In this document: piece by piece, positions 27,802 to 35,833 of the stretch
Position numbering within the stretch: the stretch's first letter is position 1
Layout: every line of letters begins with the position of its first letter
Source: Nocardioides sp.
GTDB lineage: Bacteria; Actinomycetota; Actinomycetes; Propionibacteriales; Nocardioidaceae
Length of the DNA stretch: 64,000 bases
NCBI GenBank assembly: GCA_020636915.1
Contig: JACJWV010000003.1
Coordinates: 309,397 to 373,396, forward strand
Direction: 5' to 3'
Notes under the pieces: model-generated
Database searches by the model: none
What the model saw: only the letters and a program-made list of their open reading frames with translations
Told to the model about the DNA's origin: nothing
Translations under genes and position numbers: made by a program

Positions 27802-29567
27802 CCGCTCGCCCGACGAGGAAGGGCATCGCCACGGTCTCCCTCAGCGGGGTCCTGCCTGAGAAGCTCGAGGCGGCCGCCGCCGCCGGCTTCGACGGGGTCG
27901 AGCTCTTCGACAACGACCTGATCGCCTCGCCGTGGGCGCCACGCGAGGTGGCCTCTCGCTGCGCCGACCTCGGCCTGCGGGTCGACCTCTTCCAGCCGAT
28001 CCGCGACGTCGAGGGGGTGCCGCCGGACCGCTTCGACGACGTGCTGCACCGGTTCCGCGCCAAGCTGGCCGTGATGGCCGAGCTGGGCGCCGACACGGTG
28101 CTGTGCTGCTCGAACGTCGCGGTCGACGCGGTCGACGACCCCGACCTCAGCGCCGACCAGCTGCGCCGGCTCGGCGACCTGGCGGCGGCGTCCGGCGTGA
28201 CCATCGCCTTCGAGGCGCTCGCCTGGGGCCGCCACGTGCACCGGGTCGGACAGGCCTGGGACGTCGTCCGGCGTGCGGACCACCCGGCCGTGACCCTCGC
28301 CGTCGACACGTTCCACGTCCTGTCCCGGGGCGACGACGGGTCGGCGCTGGCCGACGTCCCGGGTGACCGCATCGGCTTCCTGCAGGTGGCGGACGCGCCG
28401 CTGCTCGACATGGGGCTGCTGGAGTGGAGCCGCCACCACCGCTGCTTCCCGGGCGAGGGCACCCTCGACGTCGCCGACGTCGTCCGCGCCACCCTCCGGG
28501 CCGGGTACGACGGCCCCGTCTCGCTCGAGGTCTTCTCCGACCTGGTGCGGGAGGCCGACCCGCGCCGCACCGCGCGGGACGCGATGCGCTCGCTGCTCTT
28601 CCTCGAGGACTCCCTCGCGGCCGAGGGGCCGCCGGCTCCGGCCCGGGTCGACGCCGCGTTCCTCGAGGTGCCCGGCGGTCCCGGCGTGCCCGCCCTGCTG
28701 GGCTCACTCGGGTTCTCCGTCGCCGGCCGGCACCGCACCAAGCCGGTGACCTGGTGGCGCCAGGGCAGCGCGGACGTCGTCGTCAACGACGGCTCCCCCG
28801 ACCCGGCGCTGGGCATCGTCACGAGCCCGGTGCCCGCGGTCGCGAGCCGGGCGAAGCGGCTGCTGTGGCCCGAGGTCGACCGCACCCGGGGCGCGGGCGA
28901 GGCCCACCTGCCGGGCATCACCTCGCCCTCCGGGCTGCACGTGTTCGTCAGCGCACCCGCCGGCGAGGAGGACCACTGGCAGCGCGACTTCGCACCGGTC
29001 GCTCCGGGACCGGCCGCGGACAGTGCGTGGACCGGGCTCGACCACGTGGCCCTCGCCGTGCCGGCCGAGCGGCTCAACGAGCAGGTCTCGTTCTTGCGGA
29101 CCCTGCTGGGCCTGGTGCCCGGCGGGACCGAGGAGTTCATGGAGCCGCACGGCCGGCTGCGCAGCCGCGCCTTCCGCCCCGGGGCCGGCGACCTGCGGGT
29201 CGTGCTGAACGTCGAGGACGTCGGGGCGGGCCGCACGCCCCCCTCGGGGGTCACCCAGGTCGCCTTCGCCACGTCCGACGTCCGGAGCGCGGTGGTGGCC
29301 CTCCGCTCGGCGGGCGTCCCGCTGATGGCGGTCCCCGACAACTACTACGCCGACCTCGACGCCCGGTTCGGCCTCGCGCCCGACCTGCTCGCGGACCTGC
29401 GCTGCCACGGCCTGCTCTACGACCGGGTCGGGGGCGGGGAGCTGCTGCACGCGTTCACGATGCCGCTCGCGCCCGGGTTCCACGTCGAGGTGCTCGAGCG
29501 TCGCGGCGGCTACGACGGCTACGGCAGCGCCGGCACCCACGTGCGCCTGGCGGTGCAACGCCGCTGA
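27798..29567 (+). CDS. qsuB: 3-dehydroshikimate dehydratase, QsuB-type fusion
   Basis: A 589-residue two-domain protein. Residues 1-280 form a TIM barrel of the sugar phosphate isomerase/AP endonuclease family with metal ligands in IAFEALAW, LAVDTFHVL, LQVADAP and SLEVFSD. Residues 290-589 resemble 4-hydroxyphenylpyruvate dioxygenase, ending in the metal-ligand strand FHVEVLERRGGYDGYG. Corynebacterium QsuB has the same layout, and its N-terminal domain makes protocatechuate from 3-dehydroshikimate. It completes the quinate/shikimate to protocatechuate route. Ring-cleavage genes are not in the window. Confidence 0.88.
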   Translation: MTARPTRKGIATVSLSGVLPEKLEAAAAAGFDGVELFDNDLIASPWAPREVASRCADLGLRVDLFQPIRDVEGVPPDRFDDVLHRFRAKLAVMAELGADTVLCCSNVAVDAVDDPDLSADQLRRLGDLAAASGVTIAFEALAWGRHVHRVGQAWDVVRRADHPAVTLAVDTFHVLSRGDDGSALADVPGDRIGFLQVADAPLLDMGLLEWSRHHRCFPGEGTLDVADVVRATLRAGYDGPVSLEVFSDLVREADPRRTARDAMRSLLFLEDSLAAEGPPAPARVDAAFLEVPGGPGVPALLGSLGFSVAGRHRTKPVTWWRQGSADVVVNDGSPDPALGIVTSPVPAVASRAKRLLWPEVDRTRGAGEAHLPGITSPSGLHVFVSAPAGEEDHWQRDFAPVAPGPAADSAWTGLDHVALAVPAERLNEQVSFLRTLLGLVPGGTEEFMEPHGRLRSRAFRPGAGDLRVVLNVEDVGAGRTPPSGVTQVAFATSDVRSAVVALRSAGVPLMAVPDNYYADLDARFGLAPDLLADLRCHGLLYDRVGGGELLHAFTMPLAPGFHVEVLERRGGYDGYGSAGTHVRLAVQRR

Positions 29568-29620
29568 CGGCCGGCGCCCCCGCCCGCAGGGCGGCTGGCG
29601 CCCGTGCCTAGGTTGGGGGC

Positions 29621-30073
29621 ATGTCCTCCAACAAGTCGGCGCGCACGACCATCGCCGCACCGCCCGCCACGGTCTTCGCGATCCTCCGAGACCCCCGCCA
29701 GCACCCGCGCATCGACGGATCGGGCACCGTCCGCGGCTCGCTGACGGGGCCGGAGCGCCTCGAGCTGGGCTCGGAGTTCGGCATGGAGATGAGGATGGGG
29801 GCGCCGTACCGGATCAGGAACACGGTCGTCGAGCTCGAGGAGGACCGGCTGATCGCCTGGCGCCACAAGGGCCTGCACCGCTGGCGCTACGAGCTCACCC
29901 CCACCGCCGACGGGGGCACCGAGGTCGTGGAGACCTGGGACCTCTCGCACTACCCCGACCTGGTGGCCAAGGCCTTCAGCGCCGCCCTCGGGCGGAGGAC
30001 CCAGGCGGCGATCGAGGCGACCCTGGTCAACCTCAAGGCGGCCGCAGAGGCCGACGCCGCCCTCGCCTCCTGA
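29621..30073 (+). CDS. SRPBCC (polyketide cyclase/dehydrase-like) family protein
   Basis: A 150-residue START/Bet v1-like small-ligand-binding protein. It begins with the usual first strand and helix (TTIAAPPATVFAILRDPRQ) and closes with the long C-terminal helix around AIEATLVNLKAAAEADA. Such proteins bind hydrophobic ligands or modify them; the ligand is unknown. It stands alone between the qsuB gene and a DUF1905 gene. Confidence 0.78.
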   Translation: MSSNKSARTTIAAPPATVFAILRDPRQHPRIDGSGTVRGSLTGPERLELGSEFGMEMRMGAPYRIRNTVVELEEDRLIAWRHKGLHRWRYELTPTADGGTEVVETWDLSHYPDLVAKAFSAALGRRTQAAIEATLVNLKAAAEADAALAS

Positions 30074-30120
30074 GCCGAGCACGCCGGCAGGGGTTCCTGG
30101 CTGCGACCTAGGCTGGCCCG

Positions 30121-30408
30121 GTGCAGCTGGAGTTCACGGGCGAGGTCTGGGAGTGGCGCGGTCCGGCGCCGTACCACTTCGTCTGGGTGCCCCAGGACGA
30201 GTCCGAGCTGGTGCAGGAGACTGCGGCCGCCGTCACCTACGGCTGGGGGATGGTCCCCGTGACCGCTGTCATCGGCGCGACCGAGTGGACGACGTCGCTG
30301 TGGCCCAAGGATGGGCGGTACGTCGTGCCGCTCAAGGACCGGGTGCGCCGTGCCGAGTGCATCGAGCTCGGCCACGAGGTCGACGTACGCCTCGTCATCG
30401 ACGTCTGA
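30121..30408 (+). CDS. DUF1905 domain-containing protein
   Basis: A 95-residue beta-rich protein matching DUF1905: an opening strand LEFTGEVWEWRGPAPYHFV, the central PVTAVIGATEWTTSLWPKDGRYVVPLKDRVR, and a final strand. Function is not established for the family. GTG start. Stands free between small genes. Confidence 0.75.
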   Translation: MQLEFTGEVWEWRGPAPYHFVWVPQDESELVQETAAAVTYGWGMVPVTAVIGATEWTTSLWPKDGRYVVPLKDRVRRAECIELGHEVDVRLVIDV

Positions 30409-30472
30409 CGCGGGGTCGCCTGATGCATCGAAACTCGGTTGCGACACCCTGGGGGACGACGACGATGTCCTG

Positions 30473-31402
30473 GTGAGCAGCCTCTCGCCGGAGCCGACGG
30501 ACGTCGTCCCGGACGCCCGGACCGTGACTCGGCTGCTGCGCGACCAGGCACCCCACCTGGCCGACCTGGCCGTGCGCATGAGCCCCGCATCCGGCAGCAG
30601 CAACTGGGTCTTCCGCCTCGGGGACGACCTCGCGGTGCGCCTGCCGAGGGAGGACCATTACGTCCCGGACCTCCTCACGGAGATCCGCTGGCTGCCGTTC
30701 CTCGCCCCACGGGTCGACGCCCCGGTCCCTGACGTCGTCGCGACCGGCGCGGCCAGCCGGGTGTTCCCGCGCCCGTGGGCGGTCGTGTCGTGGCTGCCCG
30801 GCGAGCCGCCCCTCGTCCTCGACGACGGTCAGCAGATCCGCTTCGCGGAGACCCTCGGCGCGTTCCTCCAGAGCCTCCACGCGGTCGACACCGCCGGCGC
30901 TCCGCGCGGCGCCGCGCACTGGGGATACCGGTGCGGCGAACCGGTCACCGACACGATCGACGCGTGGGCCGAAGAGGCCGCGCTCGAGCTGGCCGACCTC
31001 TTCGACCCGGTTGGCGTCCGCGAGGCGTGGCGGCGCCTGCGGCGCGTCCCACCGGCCACCCAGCCTGCCTGTTGGGTGCACACCGACCTGTCCGCCGAGA
31101 ACACCCTCGTCCGCGACGACGGCAGCCTCGCCGGAGTGATCGACTTCGGCGGTCTCGGCATCGGGGACCGGTCCGTCGACCTGCTCTACGCCTGGAGCCT
31201 GCTCGACGCACCGGCACGCGACGTGCTCCGCTCCGCCTCCGGCTCCGACGAGACCACGTGGGCCAGGGCCAGGGCCTGGGCCTTCGTCGGCCCGGGCCTG
31301 CTGACGATCGCGGGCTACCGTCGCTCGATGCCCGCCCGGACCAGCCGGCTGACCTCGATGGTCGAGACGATCGCCGCCGAGGTGGGCGTCCAGCTGCGCT
31401 GA
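30473..31402 (+). CDS. Aminoglycoside phosphotransferase family protein
   Basis: A 309-residue APH-fold kinase. The catalytic loop is HTDLSAENTLV and the metal motif is VIDFGGLGIGD, both intact. N-terminal lobe contains SNWVFRLGDDLAVRLPRED. Proteins like this phosphorylate aminoglycosides, macrolides or cellular metabolites; resistance cannot be assumed from the fold alone. The GTG at 30473 is the first start close to the conserved region, but the ribosome site is weak. Confidence 0.8.
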   Translation: MSSLSPEPTDVVPDARTVTRLLRDQAPHLADLAVRMSPASGSSNWVFRLGDDLAVRLPREDHYVPDLLTEIRWLPFLAPRVDAPVPDVVATGAASRVFPRPWAVVSWLPGEPPLVLDDGQQIRFAETLGAFLQSLHAVDTAGAPRGAAHWGYRCGEPVTDTIDAWAEEAALELADLFDPVGVREAWRRLRRVPPATQPACWVHTDLSAENTLVRDDGSLAGVIDFGGLGIGDRSVDLLYAWSLLDAPARDVLRSASGSDETTWARARAWAFVGPGLLTIAGYRRSMPARTSRLTSMVETIAAEVGVQLR

Positions 31403-31431
31403 CGCGGGCGGGACCGGGGCGCGCCGCGCCC

Positions 31432-32748
31432 TCACGTCCGTCGGTCGAATCGCACGCGTCCGTCGGGCAGGCGTCGGGTGTCGTAGCGGGCGTCGTGGGC
31501 GCGGTGGTGGTGGAAGGGGCAGAGCAGGAGGCCGTCGGCGAGATCGGTGCGGCCGCCGGCGGCCCAGGGTCTGCCGGCGTGGTGGGCCTCGCACCAGGCG
31601 GCGGGGATGTCGCAACCGTCGGCCCGGCAGGTGGGCTGGGTGACGGCGAGGATCTTGCGCTGGGCCGGGGTGAACAGGCGGCGGGTGCGGCCGGCGTCGA
31701 GGACCACGCCGGCGCCGTCGAGCACGACGGGGATGATCCCGGCGGTGCACGCCAGGCGGCGTGCCTGCCCGGCGGAGATGGGCTCGTCGGCGATGGTGGC
31801 CACCCCGAGGTCGGCCAGCAGCTGGTCGAGCTGCACGGTGACCAGGACGGTGGTCGCATCTCCTCCGTGCAGGGGAAGACGCTGCGGGTCGACGGCCTCG
31901 AGGAACGACACGAACGCGGCACCCAGCCGCTGGTCGTAGGGCCGCCGGTCCTCGCGAGGTCCCTGCGGGTCCTCACCGTCTGCGGCACCGTCTGCGGCAC
32001 CGTCCCCGGCACCGTCGGCACTGTCGGCGCCGCGGGCGCCGGTGGTCTCGGGGCGGCGGGGGTTGGTGAAGGCCTCGAGGTAGGTGGAGAGCCTGTCGGA
32101 GACGGCGTCGGGGCCGCGGAAGACGAGCTCGCTGATCCCGCCACCGAGCCGGCGGCGGCGCAGGAATGTGGCCCCGGCGGCGCGGGCCTCCTCGGCGGCC
32201 AGCAGTCGTCCCTCGAGCTCCTCGGCGACCTCGGGGGCGACCACGTCGAGGACCCGGCGGCCCAGGGTCCGCAACCGCCGGGGCCCGAACCGGGCGGCCT
32301 CGTCGACCAGCCGATGCTCCGCGGCGGCACGGGTGGCCGGGCCGACCCGATCGGGCAGCGCGTCGACGGCGTCGAGGACGACCTCGGCCTGGGCCAGGCT
32401 GACCGCCCCGTCCCGCAGGGCGTGGGCGGTCGACTCGTGCTCGACCAGCGCCCGGCCCAGGCGCAGCCGACGCCGGCACTCGGCACGGTCACGGCGGCCG
32501 TGGTGGGCCAACCACGTCGCGGCGTCCCGGGCACCTTCGGCTGCGGCGACGTCGTCGGCGACCGCCAGGACCCGCATCCGCAGCTCCTCGAGCCGGTCGA
32601 TCCCCGCGCTGAGACCCAGCAGCGCCGCCGCCTTCTCCTCGGTGCCCAGGAACAGCGGGTCGACCCCCGCGACCTCGGCCAGCGCCGACTCGACCGCCGC
32701 CACCGCAGCCAGCACCGAATGCAGCACCGGGGACGGCTCAGCAGACAT
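31432..32748 (-). CDS. DUF222 and HNH endonuclease domain protein (13E12 family)
   Basis: A 438-residue protein with an N-terminal helical DUF222 region (about 20-300) and a C-terminal HNH nuclease of the form CRADGCDIP-AWCEAHH-LLCPFHHHRAHD. It belongs to the '13E12 repeat' group common in actinobacteria, often present in many genomic copies and linked to mobile DNA. An internal acidic, glycine-rich segment with a repeated DGAADGAADG is likely disordered. The ATG at 32748 is used. A LexA box about 138 bases upstream suggests induction by DNA damage. Its actual substrate is unknown. Confidence 0.85.
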   Translation of the reverse strand: MSAEPSPVLHSVLAAVAAVESALAEVAGVDPLFLGTEEKAAALLGLSAGIDRLEELRMRVLAVADDVAAAEGARDAATWLAHHGRRDRAECRRRLRLGRALVEHESTAHALRDGAVSLAQAEVVLDAVDALPDRVGPATRAAAEHRLVDEAARFGPRRLRTLGRRVLDVVAPEVAEELEGRLLAAEEARAAGATFLRRRRLGGGISELVFRGPDAVSDRLSTYLEAFTNPRRPETTGARGADSADGAGDGAADGAADGEDPQGPREDRRPYDQRLGAAFVSFLEAVDPQRLPLHGGDATTVLVTVQLDQLLADLGVATIADEPISAGQARRLACTAGIIPVVLDGAGVVLDAGRTRRLFTPAQRKILAVTQPTCRADGCDIPAAWCEAHHAGRPWAAGGRTDLADGLLLCPFHHHRAHDARYDTRRLPDGRVRFDRRT

Positions 32749-32883
32749 GGACGCACCTGTGATCGACGGACGCCCACGGGACTGCCACCACACGGGACTT
32801 CAATCGACGTCGATGCCAGCGCGTCACCAGACGAGCACCGACCGCCACGAGCTCGGCCGGAGGACTACTGCATCTACGTCTAT

Positions 32884-32899
32884 TAGAACATGTGTTCGA
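32884..32899 (-). promoter_or_regulatory. LexA (SOS) box
   Basis: Read on the minus strand the site is TCGAACACATGTTCTA, matching the actinobacterial SOS consensus TCGAAC-N4-GTTCGA except for one base. It lies in the 287-base gap upstream of the DUF222/HNH gene, on the correct side to control it. Several mycobacterial 13E12 genes are known LexA targets. The rest of the gap shows nothing I recognise. Confidence 0.72.
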
Positions 32900-33035
32900 T
32901 CACACGTCAAGGGCACCCTCGAGGACATTGCGCACATCGCAGGCACATCGGCGATCTCCAGGACTCCCTGCGTGTCGTTCCCAGGCAACTCGCGCCGACT
33001 CGCCACCGTCCCGCAGCAGCTCACGCCGGCGCGAT

Positions 33036-34007
33036 CTACAGCCGCTCGCGGCCGTGCGGCGTCAGCCAGCCCGACGGGTCCGGGCCCTTCGGCACGACCT
33101 GGGAGGGGTTGATGTCCTTCTGGACGACGTAGTAGTGCCGCTTGATCTGCTCGAAGTCGGTGTTGTCGCCGAAGCCCGGGGTCTGGAAGAGGTCGCGCGC
33201 GTAGCCCCACAGGGCCGGCATCTCGACCAGCTTGTTGCGGTTGCACTTGAAGTGGCCGTGGTAGACCGCGTCGAAGCGGGCCAGCGTCGTGAAGAGCCGG
33301 ACGTCGGCCTCGGTGATCGACTCCCCCATGAGATAGCGGCGGTCGGTGAGCCGCTCCTCGAGCCAGTCCAGGGTCGCGAACAGGCGGTCGTACGCCGCGT
33401 CGTACGCCTCCTGGGACCCGGCGAACCCGCAGCGGTAGACGCCGTTGTTGACCTCCGTGTAGACCCGCTCCATGACGTCGTCCATCTCGTCGCGGACGTC
33501 GTCGGGCCACAGGTCGGGCGCGTCGGGCCGGTGGTGGTCGCGCCACTCGACGAAGAGGTCGTGGGTGATCCACGGGAAGTCGTTGGTGACCACCTGGCCG
33601 GTCGGGATGTCGACGACGGCCGGCACCGTGATGCCCTTCGTGTAGTCCGGGAAGCGCGCCAGGTAGGCCTCCTGGAGACGCTCGATCCCGAGCACCGGGT
33701 CGCGGCCGTCGGGGTCGAGGTCGAAGGTCCAGCTGCGCTCGTCGTGCGTCGGGCCGCACCGGCCGAGGGAGATCACGTCCTCCAGCCCCAGGAGCTGGCG
33801 CACGATGATCGACCGGGTCGCCCACGGGCAGGCGAGCGCACCGACGAGCCGGTAGCGCCCCGGCTCGACCGGCCAGAGGTCACCCCCGACCGGCCCGTGG
33901 TCGGGCTTGCGCGCACCCAGCGTGATGCGGTCGTCGATGTAGTCCGAGTCGCGCTCGTAGTCGCCCTCGCTGAGGTAGCTGCCCTGCGTCTCACCCGAGT
34001 CACCCAT
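33036..34007 (-). CDS. Glutathionyl-hydroquinone reductase-like (xi class GST) protein
   Basis: A 323-residue thioredoxin-fold plus helical-domain protein matching the YqjG/ECM4 group. The redox cysteine is Cys60 in ACPWATRS, followed by the substrate-pocket features VNNGVYRCGFAGSQEAYD and YLMGESITEADVRLF. The family releases glutathione from glutathionyl-quinones. Actinobacteria usually make mycothiol rather than glutathione, so the thiol used here may differ. Starts ten bases after the stop of the GH3 gene and is probably cotranscribed with it. Confidence 0.85.
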   Translation of the reverse strand: MGDSGETQGSYLSEGDYERDSDYIDDRITLGARKPDHGPVGGDLWPVEPGRYRLVGALACPWATRSIIVRQLLGLEDVISLGRCGPTHDERSWTFDLDPDGRDPVLGIERLQEAYLARFPDYTKGITVPAVVDIPTGQVVTNDFPWITHDLFVEWRDHHRPDAPDLWPDDVRDEMDDVMERVYTEVNNGVYRCGFAGSQEAYDAAYDRLFATLDWLEERLTDRRYLMGESITEADVRLFTTLARFDAVYHGHFKCNRNKLVEMPALWGYARDLFQTPGFGDNTDFEQIKRHYYVVQKDINPSQVVPKGPDPSGWLTPHGRERL

Positions 34008-34017
34008 GGCGCCCACT

Positions 34018-35169
34018 CTAGGAAGTGCCTGGGAGCAGGCCCTGCTGCTGCTTGACCCGCAGCACCCGCAGCACCGCCGCGTCGACCTTCGCGCGGAAGG
34101 CTGCGCTGCTGCGGGCTCGCTGGAGCAGGGCGTGGTACATCGCGGGCACCGGCCCGGGGTCGACGCTGAGCAGCAGGTCGCCGCCGGCGCGCACGAAGCG
34201 CAGTGCCCGCCCGCCCGGGGAGAACGACGCGACCTGTCGTGCGCGGGCGAGGTCGTCGGAGACGACGACGCCGTCGAACCCCAGGTCGCCGCGGAGGACG
34301 GTACCGATCACGAACGGCGAGAACGCCGCCGGGCGCTTCGGGTCCAGTCGGGAGTAGTACGCCGTCGACATCATCACGACCGGGGCACCCGCGTCGACGG
34401 CGGCCGCGAACGGCCGCAGGTAGGGGTCGTGCCGCCGGGTCACCCGGTCGGTCACGCCGGCGCTGGTGTCGGTGTTCGCGCGCACCCGCCCCAGGCCGGG
34501 GAAGTGCTTCACGGTGGGTACGACGCCGCCGTCGTCCAGGCCGCGCAGGAGCGCCACCCCGTGCCGGGCGACCCGCCGCGGCGTGTAGCCGAACTCGCGG
34601 TCATAGCGCCCGATCGGCGGGTTGTGCCGGGCCGCCAGGGGCCCGGGAACCGTGTCGACGACCGGGGCGAGGTCGAGGTCGACGCCGACCCGGCGGAGCT
34701 GGCCCGCCCAGGTGCGGGCGGCGTGACGCAGGTGCGGCAGGCTCCAGGTCCCCTGGATCAGCGCGGTCGGGATGTCGGAGAAGCCAGGGCCCTGCAGGAC
34801 CTGCACCAGGCCGCCCTCCTGGTCGGTCGCGACCAGGAGGCCCACCCCGCCGGTGGCGGCCGGGGAGACCTGCGCGCGCATCGCCCGCGCCACCCGGGCG
34901 GGCGGACGCCGGCCGTCGTAGCTGCGACCGGTCAGCATCACGTTGCCGATGTGCAGCCGTCGCACCTGGGTCCGGGTCCGCGGGTCCACCCGGTCGGCGG
35001 GCGTGCCGACGACGAGCAGCTGGCCGACCCGCTGCGGCAGGGTCAGGTCCGCGAGCACGGATGCCGGCGTGGGGGCGCGGTGCAGCTCGGCGGCCTGGTG
35101 GACCTGCTGGGGCGGCATCAGCGCCGTGGCGGCGGCGATCAGGGCGGCGGCGAGTCCGGTGGGGAACAT
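34018..35169 (-). CDS. Glycoside hydrolase family 3, beta-N-acetylhexosaminidase-like
   Basis: A secreted or membrane-anchored GH3 protein of about 383 residues. After an alanine-rich hydrophobic segment it has QRVGQLLVVGTPADR, ATDQEGGLVQVL, the NagZ signature KHFPGLGRV, and the nucleophile aspartate in GVVVSDDLARA. Usual NagZ proteins have KHFPGHG and a histidine acid/base; here that histidine position is leucine, so catalysis may be altered. It probably acts on peptidoglycan amino sugars. ATG 35169 is used; a TTG at 35208 would add a basic N-terminus that suits a signal peptide. Confidence 0.8.
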   Translation of the reverse strand: MFPTGLAAALIAAATALMPPQQVHQAAELHRAPTPASVLADLTLPQRVGQLLVVGTPADRVDPRTRTQVRRLHIGNVMLTGRSYDGRRPPARVARAMRAQVSPAATGGVGLLVATDQEGGLVQVLQGPGFSDIPTALIQGTWSLPHLRHAARTWAGQLRRVGVDLDLAPVVDTVPGPLAARHNPPIGRYDREFGYTPRRVARHGVALLRGLDDGGVVPTVKHFPGLGRVRANTDTSAGVTDRVTRRHDPYLRPFAAAVDAGAPVVMMSTAYYSRLDPKRPAAFSPFVIGTVLRGDLGFDGVVVSDDLARARQVASFSPGGRALRFVRAGGDLLLSVDPGPVPAMYHALLQRARSSAAFRAKVDAAVLRVLRVKQQQGLLPGTS

Positions 35170-35211
35170 CGGGGCCGACCGTACTCGACGGTGGCGGCGC
35201 TGACCCAACTA

Positions 35212-35239
35212 CAAAGACTTGTTTGCAAATGACTCTTTG
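35212..35239. promoter_or_regulatory. 28-bp dyad, likely ArsR-family operator
   Basis: CAAAGA at 35212-35217 and TCTTTG at 35234-35239 are perfect inverted arms around TTTGCAAA at 35222-35229, and all are centred on the same point. AT-rich for this genome and placed 19 bases before the regulator start, between the divergent GH3 and ArsR genes. It fits the site of the adjacent regulator. Confidence 0.68.
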
Positions 35240-35257
35240 CAGTCGTACGGTTCTGCC

Positions 35258-35833
35258 ATGGACGTCACCTCCATCACTCCGTCGCCGACCGCGCTGAAGG
35301 CCCTGACCCACCCGCTGCGCCTGCGCATTCTGGGGATCCTCCGCATCGAGGGACCCGCGACCGCGACGACGCTGGCGACCCGGCTCGGTCTCAACACCGG
35401 CGCGACGTCGTACCACCTGCGGCAGCTGGAGAAGCACGGCTTCGTCGTGGAGGACACCGAGCGCGGCAACGCTCGTGACCGCTGGTGGAAGGCCGCCCAC
35501 CAGGCGACGATGACGGACACCGCGCAGCCGACGGACCCGGCCGAGAAGGAGACGCTGGAGGCCTACCTGCAGGCGGTGGTGGTCACCGCGACCCAGACCC
35601 TCCAGCGCTCGGTCGAGGAGCTGCCACTGCTGCCACCCGAGTGGTCGGACGCGACCACCTACAGCGACTGGGTCACCCGGCTGACGCCGGCTCGCGCGAA
35701 GGCTCTCGTCGAGCAGATCGCGGACCTCCTGAGCTCCACCGAGGAGGACGAGGACGACCCGGAGGCGGTGCAGTACGTCGTCCAGCTCAACGGCTTCCCG
35801 TACCCGGGCCTGGTCGGCGGAGCGGAGGCGTGA
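35258..35833 (+). CDS. ArsR-family helix-turn-helix regulator
   Basis: A 191-residue winged-helix regulator: ALTHPLRLRILGILR, GPATATTLATRLGLNTGATSYHLRQLEKHG is the DNA-binding helix pair, with a 100-residue C-terminal part with no metal-site cysteines. It overlaps the start of an MFS exporter gene (TGATG), which is therefore its probable target. The upstream dyad with TTTGCAAA is probably its own operator. The signal is unknown. Confidence 0.85.
   Translation: MDVTSITPSPTALKALTHPLRLRILGILRIEGPATATTLATRLGLNTGATSYHLRQLEKHGFVVEDTERGNARDRWWKAAHQATMTDTAQPTDPAEKETLEAYLQAVVVTATQTLQRSVEELPLLPPEWSDATTYSDWVTRLTPARAKALVEQIADLLSSTEEDEDDPEAVQYVVQLNGFPYPGLVGGAEA

Noticed and set aside
30473..31402. Antibiotic resistance gene call for the phosphotransferase
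   Set aside because: The fold is shared with many housekeeping kinases and no specific resistance family was recognised.
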